Origin: Nocardia farcinica
Lineage (GTDB): Bacteria > Actinomycetota > Actinomycetes > Mycobacteriales > Mycobacteriaceae
Direction of reading: 5' to 3'
Assembly: GCF_001182745.1 (NCBI RefSeq)
Contig: NZ_LN868939.1
Span: 806,001-870,000 of the forward strand
DNA length: 64,000 nt
Shown here: piece by piece, positions 1-8,595 of the stretch
Numbering within the stretch: position 1 is the stretch's first letter
Layout of the letters: the number at the start of each line of letters is the position of its first letter
Translations under genes and position numbers: made by a program
The notes under the pieces: generated by a model
What the model saw: only the letters and a program-made list of their open reading frames with translations
The model's database searches: none
What the model was told of the DNA's origin: nothing

Positions 1-252
1 CGCACTGACGCCGAGCCTCGAGGCCAGGTCGGTGAGCGCATCCCATGCCTTCATCGCGCCGTCCTGCATGTCATCCCACCCCTCGCGATAGGCGTCTGCA
101 GCGCTCCCCTTCCAGGTGTCGAACAACGCCTGAACCTCACGGTCCAACGCTATCGATCCCGATTTCAGCTGTTGCGCAATGTCATAGGCACGCCTGCCGA
201 CCGCCGTCACCGCGTCGGGAACGACGTTCAGCGGTTGGTCGTCTGTCGCCAT
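1..252 (-). CDS. WXG100-family (ESX-like) protein, truncated by the window edge
   Basis: The reading frame runs off the left end, leaving 84 codons from an ATG at 252. The start is supported by a strong purine-rich ribosome site (GGGGAGGAGAG) just upstream. The visible part is all-helical in character and has the motif W47-K48-G49 between two helical stretches, the signature of small type VII secretion substrates and their relatives, which are usually about 100 residues. A second Trp-rich helix (W59, W70) follows. WXG100 proteins normally form helical hairpin dimers exported by ESX systems. No EccC or partner gene is in view, so the secretion system and partner cannot be stated. It could also be the N-terminal domain of a longer WXG100 fusion, since the C terminus is missing. 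Confidence 0.72.
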   Translation of the reverse strand, partial: MATDDQPLNVVPDAVTAVGRRAYDIAQQLKSGSIALDREVQALFDTWKGSAADAYREGWDDMQDGAMKAWDALTDLASRLGVSA

Positions 253-679
253 GTCTCTCCTCCCCACCCCCAGACCCTACCCGCCCTTCGCGGCGCTCAT
301 CAGGTCTGGGCCTGATCGAACTGGCGCCGCTGACGCAGCACCGAAGCCGTCCCATTGCACCACCGGTGACGAGGGCCCCTCCAAGGGGGCGCCGCAATGG
401 CTGGCCGGCCCGGTCACCGCCGCGGAACGCGTCGAGGCATACCGGGCGAATGCCCTGTTCGACGCGCACCGTGACGGCCCGGAGTTCGGTACCGATTCCT
501 GGCCGACGAAGCCAGTGCCGCAGGTGAGCCGATGGCCGGTCGGACGGCGTGGCGGATCTGCTCGGCGAACCGATGGTGGAGTGTCTCTGACGGGACAATA
601 GGCTACGTTACCGCCGGTTTCAGGCAGTTCCCGCCGTACATGGAAGTTCTCTGGATGAGCGTGGTGGATCACATCGAGG
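253..679. other. Gap with no supported gene
   Basis: This 427-base stretch separates the truncated WXG100 gene from the 3' end of the next minus-strand gene. Several frames stay open on both strands, as expected at this GC content, but none has a convincing start, ribosome site or recognisable domain. The plus-strand frame around 390-520 has a more natural amino-acid composition than the others and might be a remnant, but this is weak. The segment upstream of 252 should contain the promoter of the WXG100 gene. Confidence 0.5.
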
Positions 680-3052
680 CTAGATCATGTCCTTCGCGGT
701 CATCCACCGCATCGTCAGCCAGCCGCAGAAGACGGGCAGCCAGCAGGTCAGCACCCGGTAGAGCAGCACGGCGGGCACGGCGATGTCGGCGGGCAGGCCG
801 AAGGCGGCCAGGCCGCCGATGAGCGCCGCCTCGACCGCGCCGACACCGCCGGGGGTCGGCGCCGCCGAGGCCAGGGTGCCGCCGATCATGGTCACGATGG
901 TGACGGTGACGAATGTCGTTCCGCCGCCGAACGCTTCGACGCTGGCCCACAGCGCCCCCGCCATGCCGAGCGTGATCGCCGCGCAGCCGCCGACGATGGT
1001 GGCGAAGCGTTTCGGATCGCGCGCCAGCTGGCCGAGTTCGCCGAGGACTTCCTGTAATTGGGGCCGCACCGAATTGTTGAGCCAGCGGCGCAGCTTCGGC
1101 ACGAACATGAAGGTGCCGATGATGCCGACACCGACGCCCGCCGCGAGGTAGATGATGGTGGGGTCCGGCACGAAGTGCGACAGGTCCGCCGAGGTGCCCG
1201 CCACGATGCTGAACAGCACGAGCAGGCTCACATGGGTGATCACCTGCACCGCCTGTTGCAGTGCCACCGCCGCGGTGGCCCGCACCGCACCGAGCCCGCC
1301 CTTCTGCAGGAACCGCACGCTCAGCGCGAGCCCGCCCACCCGGGCCGGGGTGGTGGTGGCGGCGAAGGTGTTGGCGATCTGCATGATGACCAGATCGCGC
1401 ATCCGGACCAGGCCCGACGCGCACGCCCACAGCGCGGCCGCGGCGCCGACATAGGTCAGCGAGGACACCGCCAGGCCGAGCAGCGCCCACCACCAGTTCG
1501 CCGTGCGCAACTGGGTGAAGAACGTCGGCACCGCGCTGATGAACGGGTAGGCCACGTAGACCAGGCCGATGAGCAGCACCAGCTGGATGATCTGGTTGCG
1601 CGAGAAGCGGGTGATCTGGTCGGCCTCGATGCGGTCCTGCCCGGTCTGCTTGCGCACCTCCTCGCGCGCCTCGGACACCCGCTTGCCCCATTCCGGCAGC
1701 GCCACCCGGATTCCGGAAGGCATCGCCGATTTCGTCAGCCTGCGGGTCGCGGTCAGCACGGTCTGCTCGCCGAGGGTGGCGATGGCCGCGGCGACGGCGG
1801 CCTCCTTGCCGTGGATCGCGGTCGTGGTGACCAGCAGTTGCGCGATATCGGTCTGCAACTGGGTGTCGGTGGCGCCGAACTCGGCGTTGCCGAATCCGGT
1901 GAACAGCACCTTGTCGCCGTCGACGCGCACGTCGTCGGGGCGCAGGTCGCCGTGCGCGACACGGCCGGTGTGCAGCGCGTCCAGCGCCTGCCACACCGTC
2001 GGCAACATCTCGGCCAGGGCGGTGTCCAACGGCTGTCCCGCGGCGACGGTGTGCGCGTAGAGCACCCAGCCGCGGTCCAGCGCCGCCACCGACACCACGC
2101 GCTGACCCGCCAGCCCGAGATCGCCCACCGCGATGGCCATCAGCGCGCGGTGCTCGACGGCCCGGTGCATCGAGCCGTGCATGGCGGCGGTCTCACTGCT
2201 GCGGAAGGTGAGCCAGCGCCACAGCATCCGCAGCGCGCCGTGACTGCGCTGGTTCTTGCCGTACAACTCGACGGTGAGTTCGCGTTCCGGCCCGTCCACG
2301 GCCGCGGCCAGCACCAACGGGCCCGACCCGGCGGGCCTGCGCACGGTGAACCCGGTGACCCGGTGGCCTTCGCGCCGCAGGACCCGTACCGCGGCCTCGA
2401 GCGGCACCTCCAGCGCGGGCGTGCCGACCACCCACACGATCAGCGCGCCCACCAGCCAGCCGACGGCCAGGCCGAACATCGCCCGCGCCGGAACGACGGT
2501 GCTCACCACCAGGTGGATGGGAGCGAAGGCCAGCAGCAGGAACCACCACCACCGGCGCGGCCGGGTCGGCAGCCACGGGCTCGACACGGTGAGCACCGCG
2601 GCCAGCATGGCGATCCAGCGCGGATCGTCGAGGAACTGCGAGAGGAAGGTGTCGAGCCGGTCGGGCACCTGCAGATGCCACTGCGGTGCCGACAGGCCGG
2701 TGCCGGTGATGGACAGCAGCAGCCCGGCCACCAGACCGGCGGCGGCGTAGCCGGCCAGCAGTTTCCACTGCCTGCCGATGACGAGCTCGATGAGGATCGC
2801 GAACGGCAGGATCAGGATCGCCACGCCGTAGAGCAGGTAGACCAGGTTGGACTGATCGGGGGTGAGGAAGCCGACGATGTCGGAGACCGAGCGCTCCAGC
2901 GCCAGCCATTCCGGCCGGGTGATCACCGAGGCCGCGATCACCACCGCCAGCCACAGTGCCGCGAGCATGACTCGGACGATGTCGGTCGTCCGCCGGGTCA
3001 GCGGCTGTAGCAGGCTCCCGGTGACCGGGATCTCCCGCCCGTCGACTCGCAT
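680..3052 (-). CDS. Flippase-like (LPG synthase TM/UPF0104) membrane protein with internal pseudokinase-like domain
   Basis: The 790-residue protein has three parts. Residues about 25-210 hold five or six hydrophobic segments. Residues about 215-440 form a soluble region resembling a degenerate kinase or aminoglycoside phosphotransferase fold: HGDLRPDDV at 367-375 looks like a catalytic loop, TGFGNAEFG at 385-393 stands where a DFG motif would be, and TDIAQLL at 401-407 fits the following conserved Asp. Residues about 480-780 form a second polytopic domain with the SFxG-like and PTPGGVGAVEAAL signatures of the lysylphosphatidylglycerol synthase transmembrane/UPF0104 family. Such domains are linked to lipid or glycolipid flipping. 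The protein lies in the plasma membrane by inference; substrate unknown. The DFG Asp is replaced, so catalysis by the kinase-like part is doubtful. It is divergent from the SGNH hydrolase gene. Confidence 0.8.
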   Translation of the reverse strand: MRVDGREIPVTGSLLQPLTRRTTDIVRVMLAALWLAVVIAASVITRPEWLALERSVSDIVGFLTPDQSNLVYLLYGVAILILPFAILIELVIGRQWKLLAGYAAAGLVAGLLLSITGTGLSAPQWHLQVPDRLDTFLSQFLDDPRWIAMLAAVLTVSSPWLPTRPRRWWWFLLLAFAPIHLVVSTVVPARAMFGLAVGWLVGALIVWVVGTPALEVPLEAAVRVLRREGHRVTGFTVRRPAGSGPLVLAAAVDGPERELTVELYGKNQRSHGALRMLWRWLTFRSSETAAMHGSMHRAVEHRALMAIAVGDLGLAGQRVVSVAALDRGWVLYAHTVAAGQPLDTALAEMLPTVWQALDALHTGRVAHGDLRPDDVRVDGDKVLFTGFGNAEFGATDTQLQTDIAQLLVTTTAIHGKEAAVAAAIATLGEQTVLTATRRLTKSAMPSGIRVALPEWGKRVSEAREEVRKQTGQDRIEADQITRFSRNQIIQLVLLIGLVYVAYPFISAVPTFFTQLRTANWWWALLGLAVSSLTYVGAAAALWACASGLVRMRDLVIMQIANTFAATTTPARVGGLALSVRFLQKGGLGAVRATAAVALQQAVQVITHVSLLVLFSIVAGTSADLSHFVPDPTIIYLAAGVGVGIIGTFMFVPKLRRWLNNSVRPQLQEVLGELGQLARDPKRFATIVGGCAAITLGMAGALWASVEAFGGGTTFVTVTIVTMIGGTLASAAPTPGGVGAVEAALIGGLAAFGLPADIAVPAVLLYRVLTCWLPVFCGWLTMRWMTAKDMI

Positions 3053-3290
3053 GTCGTATCGGCACTTTCGGATCGATTCGCGCTGGCTCGGCCACCCTCA
3101 GCGCACGCTCCGTGAGTATGCAGCAGGTCGCCGCGACCGCCGGGCACCAACACGCCGCAGCGGGCTCGCCGGCGCGCGGTGCCGCTCACGGCCGATCATC
3201 ACCCTGCCAGAAACCCGGCGCCCGGGGGGAGCCCACCCCGGTACCGCCCGGCGTCCGGCCGGTGACCGGCGACCTGCCACGATCGAGCGC

Positions 3291-3929
3291 ATGCTCGACG
3301 ATGTCCGCGTCTGTTTCGCCGGCGACTCCTTCGTCGCGGGAGTCGGTGACCCGCACGCCCTCGGCTGGGCGGGGCGCCTCACCGCGACGGCCATCCGGGC
3401 GGGCGTGCCCCTCACCGCCTACAACCTGGGCGTGCGGCGCGAGACCACGCCGATGATCGCCGCCCGGCTGATCGCCGAATGCGGGCCACGACTGCCCGCG
3501 GACGTCGCCGCGGGAGTGGTGCTCAGCTGCGGCGTCAACGACGGCACCCGGGAGAACGGCACCGTCCGCGTCGCGGTGCCGACCGCGACGGCGGCGATGC
3601 GGGAGCTGCTCGCCGCGGTGCACGCGCGCGGCTGGCGGGCGCTCGTGGTCGGCCCACCCCCGGTCGACGACGACGCGCACAACGAGCGTTCCGCCGCGCT
3701 GGAACAGTCCTTCGCCACCGTCTGTGCCGCCGCCGGCGTCTCCTTCCTGCCCGTCCACCACGCGCTGCGGTCGAACGAGGTGTGGATGCGCGAGGTCCGC
3801 GCGGGCGACGGCGCACACCCCGGCGCCGCGGGGTACACCGAACTCGCCGCGCTCGTCGAGCCCACCTGGGGCGCCTGGCTGGACGGCTTCGCCGACGGCG
3901 CCGCGGCGGGCCGCCACGTGCCGAGGTGA
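3291..3929 (+). CDS. SGNH/GDSL-family hydrolase (lipase or esterase)
   Basis: The 212-residue product has all the SGNH blocks in order: GDS at 11-13 with Ser13 as nucleophile, a Gly in the NLG segment near 45-47, GVND at 81-84 carrying the oxyanion Asn83, and D173-x-x-H176 near the C terminus completing the triad. There is no signal peptide, so a cytoplasmic esterase or thioesterase acting on small acyl substrates is likely. Longer in-frame starts exist upstream, but the ATG at 3291 begins exactly at the family's first beta strand. The next gene follows after 54 bases on the same strand. Confidence 0.85.
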   Translation: MLDDVRVCFAGDSFVAGVGDPHALGWAGRLTATAIRAGVPLTAYNLGVRRETTPMIAARLIAECGPRLPADVAAGVVLSCGVNDGTRENGTVRVAVPTATAAMRELLAAVHARGWRALVVGPPPVDDDAHNERSAALEQSFATVCAAAGVSFLPVHHALRSNEVWMREVRAGDGAHPGAAGYTELAALVEPTWGAWLDGFADGAAAGRHVPR

Positions 3930-3983
3930 CGATCTTCGGCAAGTCACCGGCACACCGACGAGCATCGCCCGTACCGTGGCCCT

Positions 3984-4961
3984 ATGACCGAGTCAGCAGA
4001 ACCGCTGCCCGCGATCCCTCTGGACTCCTGGCTCCCCACCAAGGAGACGCTGCACCGCTTCTCCCAGGTCGTCGGCAAGGTCGCCCTCGCCAAGGGCATC
4101 CGCCGCAATCACTGGTGGCACATGACCTTCCGGCTCACCGCCCGCGGCTGGACCACCGTCCCGCTCGGTGACGCCCGCACCGGGCCGGTGTTCACCTGCG
4201 CCTTCGACTTCTTCGACCATGTCCTGCGCATCGCCACCGACGAGGGCGTCCAGGTCGAATTCGATCTGCCCGGCAAATCGGTGGCGGCCTTCTACACCGA
4301 CGTGCTCGGCGCCCTGGGCGACCTCGGCATCGACCTGGTGATGCGCAACCCGCACCCGTTCGACCTGCCCGACGCCGACCGCCCGTTCGAGGAGGACACC
4401 GAACACGCCGACTACGACCCGGACGCGGTGCGCCTGGCCTTCCAGGTGCAGAGCCGGGTCGGGCGCATCCTCGAGGAGTTCAGCGCCACCTACTCCGGCA
4501 AGATCAGCCCGGTCCAGCTGTTCTGGCACACCTTCGACCTGGCCGTGCAGCGGTTCTCGCCGCGGCGGGTGGACATGCCGGCCAGCGTCGACCCGGTCAC
4601 CCGTGAGGCGTACTCGCGGGAGGTGATCAGCGCCGGCTTCTGGTTCGGCGACGAGAAGGTGCCCGAGCCCACCTTCTACTCCTATGTGGCACCCGAACCC
4701 GACGGGCTCAGCGACCGCCCGCTGCGGCCCGCGGGCGCCCGGTGGGTGGCATCCGGGTCCGGCCATTCCGCCTACTACGCCTACGACGCCGCCCGCGACA
4801 CCGAGGACCCCGTCGGCGCCGCGCTGGAGTTCTTCCAGACCGTCTACCGGCAGGGCTCCGAGCTGGCCGGATGGGATGCCGCGGCGCTGGCCTGCTGGGG
4901 CGGCATCACCGATCCGGTGCTCGAGAAACGCGCGGGCCGTTGGCCGGAATGGCCGGACTGA
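3984..4961 (+). CDS. DUF5996 family protein
   Basis: The 325-residue protein starts at ATG 3984 and carries the DUF5996 hallmarks: an N-terminal WLPTKETLHRFSQVVGKV segment and a NHWWH motif near residue 40, rich in aromatic and His residues, then FFDHVLRI and a C-terminal half with FWHTFDL and FYSYVAPEP. No signal peptide or membrane segment is seen. The family is widespread in bacteria and has no assigned reaction that I know of. Its stop codon (4959-4961) directly abuts the stop codon of the convergent flavoprotein gene (4962-4964), so the two transcripts must overlap unless both end exactly there. Confidence 0.85.
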   Translation: MTESAEPLPAIPLDSWLPTKETLHRFSQVVGKVALAKGIRRNHWWHMTFRLTARGWTTVPLGDARTGPVFTCAFDFFDHVLRIATDEGVQVEFDLPGKSVAAFYTDVLGALGDLGIDLVMRNPHPFDLPDADRPFEEDTEHADYDPDAVRLAFQVQSRVGRILEEFSATYSGKISPVQLFWHTFDLAVQRFSPRRVDMPASVDPVTREAYSREVISAGFWFGDEKVPEPTFYSYVAPEPDGLSDRPLRPAGARWVASGSGHSAYYAYDAARDTEDPVGAALEFFQTVYRQGSELAGWDAAALACWGGITDPVLEKRAGRWPEWPD

Positions 4962-6080
4962 TCAGCTGTTGAGCTTGTTCAGCCGCTCGCACGCCTCCAC
5001 GTACTGGTTGACCAGCCGCTCCATCACGTCCGCGGACCGCTCGACCTTCTTCATCATGCCGACCACCTGGCCGACCGGGTTGAAGTTGACGTCCTTGGCC
5101 GCCTCCGGGTAGCGGTGGCCGCGCTTGACGCCCTCGATCGCGACCATCATCTGCAGCGGCATCGGCAGCGGGTCGGGGGTGTCGGCGCGTTCCCACGCCT
5201 CGGTCCAGTCGTTGCGCAGCATCCGCGCGGGCTTACCGGTCCAGGCCCGCGAGCGGACGGTGTCGTGGCTGGAGGCGTCGATCAGCGACTGCATCTGGGC
5301 GGGCGGCACATTGGCCTCCTCGACCGTCAGCCAGATCGAGCCGGTCCACGCGCCCGCCGCGCCCATCGCCATCGCCGCCGCGATCTGGCGGCCGTCGCCG
5401 ATACCGCCCGCCGCGAGCACCGGCAGGTCCCCGACCGCGTCGATGACCTGCGGCCACAGCACCATCGAGGAGACCTCGCCGCAGTGGCCGCCGCCCTCGG
5501 TGCCCTGGCAGACCACGAAGTCCAGCCCGGCTTCCTTGTGCTTGAGCGCGTGCTTGACCGACCCGCACAGCGCGCCGATCAACCGGCCGGAGTCCTTGAT
5601 CTGCTGCACCACGTCCTCGGGCGGGGTGCCGAGCGCGTTGGCCACCAGCTTGGCCTTGGGGTGCTTCAAAATCACCTCGACCTGCGGGCCCGCGGTGGTC
5701 GCGGTCCAGCCGAGCAGCTGGTTCGGGTGCTCGCCCTCGGGCAGCGGCGGCACGCCGTGATCGGCCAGGATCTTCTCGGCGAACTCGCGGTGGCCCTGCG
5801 GCACCATCTCGGCCAGCTTGGCCTCGAGTTCCTCCGGGCTCAGGCCCTCGATCCCCTTGCCCTCGTACTTCGAGGGAATCACCAGGTCGACGCCGTAGAC
5901 GCCGTGGACGTGCTCGTCGAGCCAGGCCAGCTCCACCTCGAGCTGTTCGGCGGTGAAGCCGACCGCGCCGAGCACGCCGAGGCCACCGGCATTGCTGACC
6001 GCGGCCGCGACGTCGCGGCAATGGGTGAAGGCGAAGATGGGGAACTCGATCCCCAGCCGGTCGCAGATTTCGGTACGCAT
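4962..6080 (-). CDS. Nitronate monooxygenase-family flavoprotein
   Basis: The 372-residue protein has the TIM-barrel layout of the NMO/2-nitropropane dioxygenase family. The N terminus reads LGIEFPIFAF, followed by SNAGGLGVLGAVG near 30-42, a GTEGGGHCG loop near 195, and the FMN phosphate-binding segment AAGGIGDGRQIAAAMAMGA near 225-243. The family uses FMN to oxidise nitronates, but actinobacterial members also include sterol-catabolism enzymes of the IpdC type and enoyl reductase-like proteins, so the real substrate is open. The start at 6080 (ATG) is preceded by a gap with operator-like palindromes of the KstR type, which suggests lipid or steroid control. Convergent with DUF5996, without any spacer. 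Confidence 0.85.
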   Translation of the reverse strand: MRTEICDRLGIEFPIFAFTHCRDVAAAVSNAGGLGVLGAVGFTAEQLEVELAWLDEHVHGVYGVDLVIPSKYEGKGIEGLSPEELEAKLAEMVPQGHREFAEKILADHGVPPLPEGEHPNQLLGWTATTAGPQVEVILKHPKAKLVANALGTPPEDVVQQIKDSGRLIGALCGSVKHALKHKEAGLDFVVCQGTEGGGHCGEVSSMVLWPQVIDAVGDLPVLAAGGIGDGRQIAAAMAMGAAGAWTGSIWLTVEEANVPPAQMQSLIDASSHDTVRSRAWTGKPARMLRNDWTEAWERADTPDPLPMPLQMMVAIEGVKRGHRYPEAAKDVNFNPVGQVVGMMKKVERSADVMERLVNQYVEACERLNKLNS

Positions 6081-6138
6081 CGGGTGCTGGTCTCCCTTAC
6101 CTGCGCCGCGGCCTGCGGAACGCGGGCGGCGAACGCTC

Positions 6139-6152
6139 TAGAACGGGTTACA
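6139..6152. promoter_or_regulatory. KstR-like operator, site 1
   Basis: The sequence TAGAACGGGTTACA fits the published KstR consensus TnnAACnnGTTnnA at every fixed position. It lies about 60 bases upstream of the start of the minus-strand nitronate-monooxygenase-type gene. KstR is the TetR-type repressor of cholesterol catabolism in mycobacteria and rhodococci. A third, half-matching element (TAGAAC on the minus strand, 6168-6173) lies close by. Confidence 0.55.
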
Positions 6153-6282
6153 TAGACGCCGTCTCGTGTTCTAGTCGAGCGCGGCTCGATGACACCCGGC
6201 CCGGTCGAAACTGCCGCATACCGCGAGTATCGCCATGACGCGGTGGTGCGGCGACCGACCGGAGGGTGCACCATGCAATGAC

Positions 6283-6296
6283 AGTAACACGTTCTA
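6283..6296. promoter_or_regulatory. KstR-like operator, site 2
   Basis: Read on the minus strand this is TAGAACGTGTTACT, differing from site 1 at only two positions and from the KstR consensus only at the last base. Two near-identical copies about 144 bases apart upstream of the same gene make chance unlikely. The site also sits just past the 3' end of the WS/DGAT gene, so it could only regulate the flavoprotein gene downstream of it. Confidence 0.5.
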
Positions 6297-6331
6297 GTTT
6301 TGTAGCGGGATACCCAATTTTCCGCCCCGCG

Positions 6332-7681
6332 TCAGACCGCCTCCTCCAGCGCCGCCAAGGCGTCTTCCAGATGATCGAGCAACCGGTGCAGATCGGGCAC
6401 GGCCCGACGGCAACCCACCAACCCGAAGTCCAGATTCCCGGCGTTGGAGGTGAGGGTGATGTTCACCGCCTGGCCGTCGAGCGGGATCGACAGCGGGTAG
6501 CTGGCATCCAGCCGCGCACCGTTCCAGAACATCGGCTCCCGCGGCCCCGGCACATTGGAGATGACGATGTTGAACGGCGGCGTGGTGAACGGGATCAGCG
6601 CGGGCAGCAGATTGATCGCGATCGGGCTGATCATCAGCGCCGACAACGCCATCGACTGCACCGGCGTCAACGAGCGATACACCTCCTTGCTGCGCCGCAT
6701 CGACTCCGCGACCACCCGCAGCCGCTGCACCGGATCGGCCACGTCGGTGCCCAGGTTCGCCAGCAGCGCACCCACCTTCACCCCGTCCGGCTCGTCGTCG
6801 TCCTGATCGCGCAGCGACAGCGGCACCATCGCCACCAGCGGCCGATCCGGCAGCGCCGCACGGTCGAGCAGATACGCGCGCAGCGCCCCCGCCGACATCG
6901 CCAGCACCACGTCGTTGAGGGTCGTCCCGGTCGCCTTGCGCACCTGGTTCAGCCGCTCCATCGGCCACGACCGCACCACCGCCCGCCGCGCCCCGCCGAT
7001 CGGCACGTTGAACAGCGTGCGGGGCGCCTCGAACGGCAGCGTCGACTGCTGGCGCAGCAAGGCCGTGCCCGCCGCCCGCGCCACCGCGGGCACCGAACCG
7101 GCCGCCGCGGTCAACTGCCGAGCCGCGCCGAGCACTCCGCCCGGCCGCGCCGGCTTCGACCGAGGCGAGCGCGGCAGATTCCACGGCACCCGCGGCGGCG
7201 CGGCCGGATCCTCGGTCAGGGTGCGCCGGATCAGCCGCTGGGCCGACACTCCGTCGATCAGCGCGTGGTGCATCTTCGAATACAGCGCGATCCGCCCGTC
7301 CCGCAACCCCTCGATCAGGTGCAGCTCCCACAGCGGTCGGTGCCGGTCCAGCAACGCGCCGTGCAGCGCGGCGACCAGGTCGAGCAACTGGTCGTGGCTG
7401 CCCGGCGTCGGCAGGGCCACGCGTCGCACGTGGTACGCCAGATCCACCTCGGCCGCACGCGTCCAGTTCAGCAGGCTCGGCGCCCCCAGCAGGTTCGCCG
7501 GGTGCTTGCGGAAGGTGGGATGCAGCTCCCCCGACGAGAGCAGTGCGGCGTGCGTCTGTGCCGCGAAATCCGGTCCCGCCCCCTCCGGCGGTTCGAACAA
7601 TTGCAGTGATCCCACGTGCATCGGTTGCTCGCGGGATTCGGCCAGCAGGAAAACGGCATCGATCGGTGCGATGAGATCCAT
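6332..7681 (-). CDS. Wax ester synthase/diacylglycerol acyltransferase (WS/DGAT)
   Basis: The 449-residue protein makes storage lipids by transferring a fatty acyl group from acyl-CoA to a fatty alcohol or diacylglycerol. It starts at the ATG at 7681 with MDLIAPIDAVFL, typical of the family; longer upstream starts add only low-complexity residues. The catalytic motif HHALIDG is at 138-144, with PLWELHLIEGL just before it. The C-terminal DUF1298 half has NDVVLA, SNVPGP and the conserved Tyr-containing end segment. Length is normal for the family. Such genes are abundant in oil-accumulating Nocardia, Rhodococcus and Mycobacterium. The methyltransferase gene lies upstream on the same strand, about 170 bases away. 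Confidence 0.9.
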   Translation of the reverse strand: MDLIAPIDAVFLLAESREQPMHVGSLQLFEPPEGAGPDFAAQTHAALLSSGELHPTFRKHPANLLGAPSLLNWTRAAEVDLAYHVRRVALPTPGSHDQLLDLVAALHGALLDRHRPLWELHLIEGLRDGRIALYSKMHHALIDGVSAQRLIRRTLTEDPAAPPRVPWNLPRSPRSKPARPGGVLGAARQLTAAAGSVPAVARAAGTALLRQQSTLPFEAPRTLFNVPIGGARRAVVRSWPMERLNQVRKATGTTLNDVVLAMSAGALRAYLLDRAALPDRPLVAMVPLSLRDQDDDEPDGVKVGALLANLGTDVADPVQRLRVVAESMRRSKEVYRSLTPVQSMALSALMISPIAINLLPALIPFTTPPFNIVISNVPGPREPMFWNGARLDASYPLSIPLDGQAVNITLTSNAGNLDFGLVGCRRAVPDLHRLLDHLEDALAALEEAV

Positions 7682-7849
7682 CGGTGAAGGTCGCCCCCTG
7701 ACGACGGTGCCGGGCTCGCGAACCACACGAGCCCGTGACGGACATGGACGGTCGACCACGCTGTCGAATTGGGCACGTGCGGCATGAAGCCCCCTGCACG
7801 ATGGCACCAAGGTACCGTCCGCCGGCCGCCACGGCAGCCGATCGGTGGC

Positions 7850-8461
7850 TCAGATCTCCTTCTTCACCAGCAGATACCCCTGATCGCCACGCTCATCGGG
7901 CAGCGGCGCGCGCAACATCCGGGCGACCACGGTGAAACCGGCCGCCCGAGCCACCGCGCCCAGCCGCTCCGGCGGCCACCGGAACGCCCGAATCACCTTG
8001 TGTTCGTACGGAACCGGATCGGCCTCGCCGTCCACCGCCTGGAACCCCAGCAGCGCGTGCCCACCCGGGCGGAGTACCCGGAAGAACTCGTCCAACACGG
8101 CGGGCACCCGCTCCGGCGGCAGGTGGATCAGCGAATACCAGGCCAGCAGGCCGGCCAGCGCGTCCGCGGGGAGATCGACCCGCTCGAGCGAACCGACCTC
8201 GAAACGCAACGCCGGATACTCCGCGCGCGCGATCTCGATCATGCGCGGGGACAGGTCGATACCGAAGACGTCCAGCCCGGCGTCGGCCAGGTATCCGGTG
8301 AGCCGACCCGGCCCACAGCCGAGATCGGCGACCGGCCCGTCGCCCACCAACTCCGCGAAGACCGCCAGCGCGGAACGCTCGAAGGGGTTGGCGGCGAGCA
8401 CGTCCCGGGCCATGTCGGTGTAGAGCTCGGCGACGGCGTCGTAGGCGGCGGCGGTGTCCAT
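7850..8461 (-). CDS. Class I SAM-dependent methyltransferase
   Basis: The 203-residue protein has the class I fold: motif I ADLGCGPGR at 45-53 for S-adenosylmethionine, an acidic end of beta 2 at FGIDLSPRM, and post-motif FFRVLRPGGHALLGF. The N terminus AAAYDAVAELYTDMA is common in small-molecule methyltransferases of the Methyltransf_25/11 type. I chose the ATG at 8461 because the homologous segment begins there; the frame stays open further upstream without meaning. No substrate can be inferred from neighbours. Confidence 0.85.
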   Translation of the reverse strand: MDTAAAYDAVAELYTDMARDVLAANPFERSALAVFAELVGDGPVADLGCGPGRLTGYLADAGLDVFGIDLSPRMIEIARAEYPALRFEVGSLERVDLPADALAGLLAWYSLIHLPPERVPAVLDEFFRVLRPGGHALLGFQAVDGEADPVPYEHKVIRAFRWPPERLGAVARAAGFTVVARMLRAPLPDERGDQGYLLVKKEI

Positions 8462-8595
8462 CCCGCCATCATGCCGGGGCGAGCCACCGACCGCTCGGAG
8501 CGGTCGCCGCGAGATGGACGCGGGCTGATCTCCCCATCGCGTCGCGTGACCGGTGTCGTGGCGGGTTGGCGAGGCGGCCTGGCCGCCCGTGTCCG

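Noticed and set aside
251..601. Plus-strand frame in the first gap
   Set aside because: No ribosome site and no recognised domain; noted only as a possible remnant.
1058..3010. Long plus-strand frame opposite the flippase-like gene
   Set aside because: Its composition (His, Arg, Gln, Gly, no hydrophobic core) is that of an antisense shadow in high-GC DNA; the minus-strand protein has clear domains.
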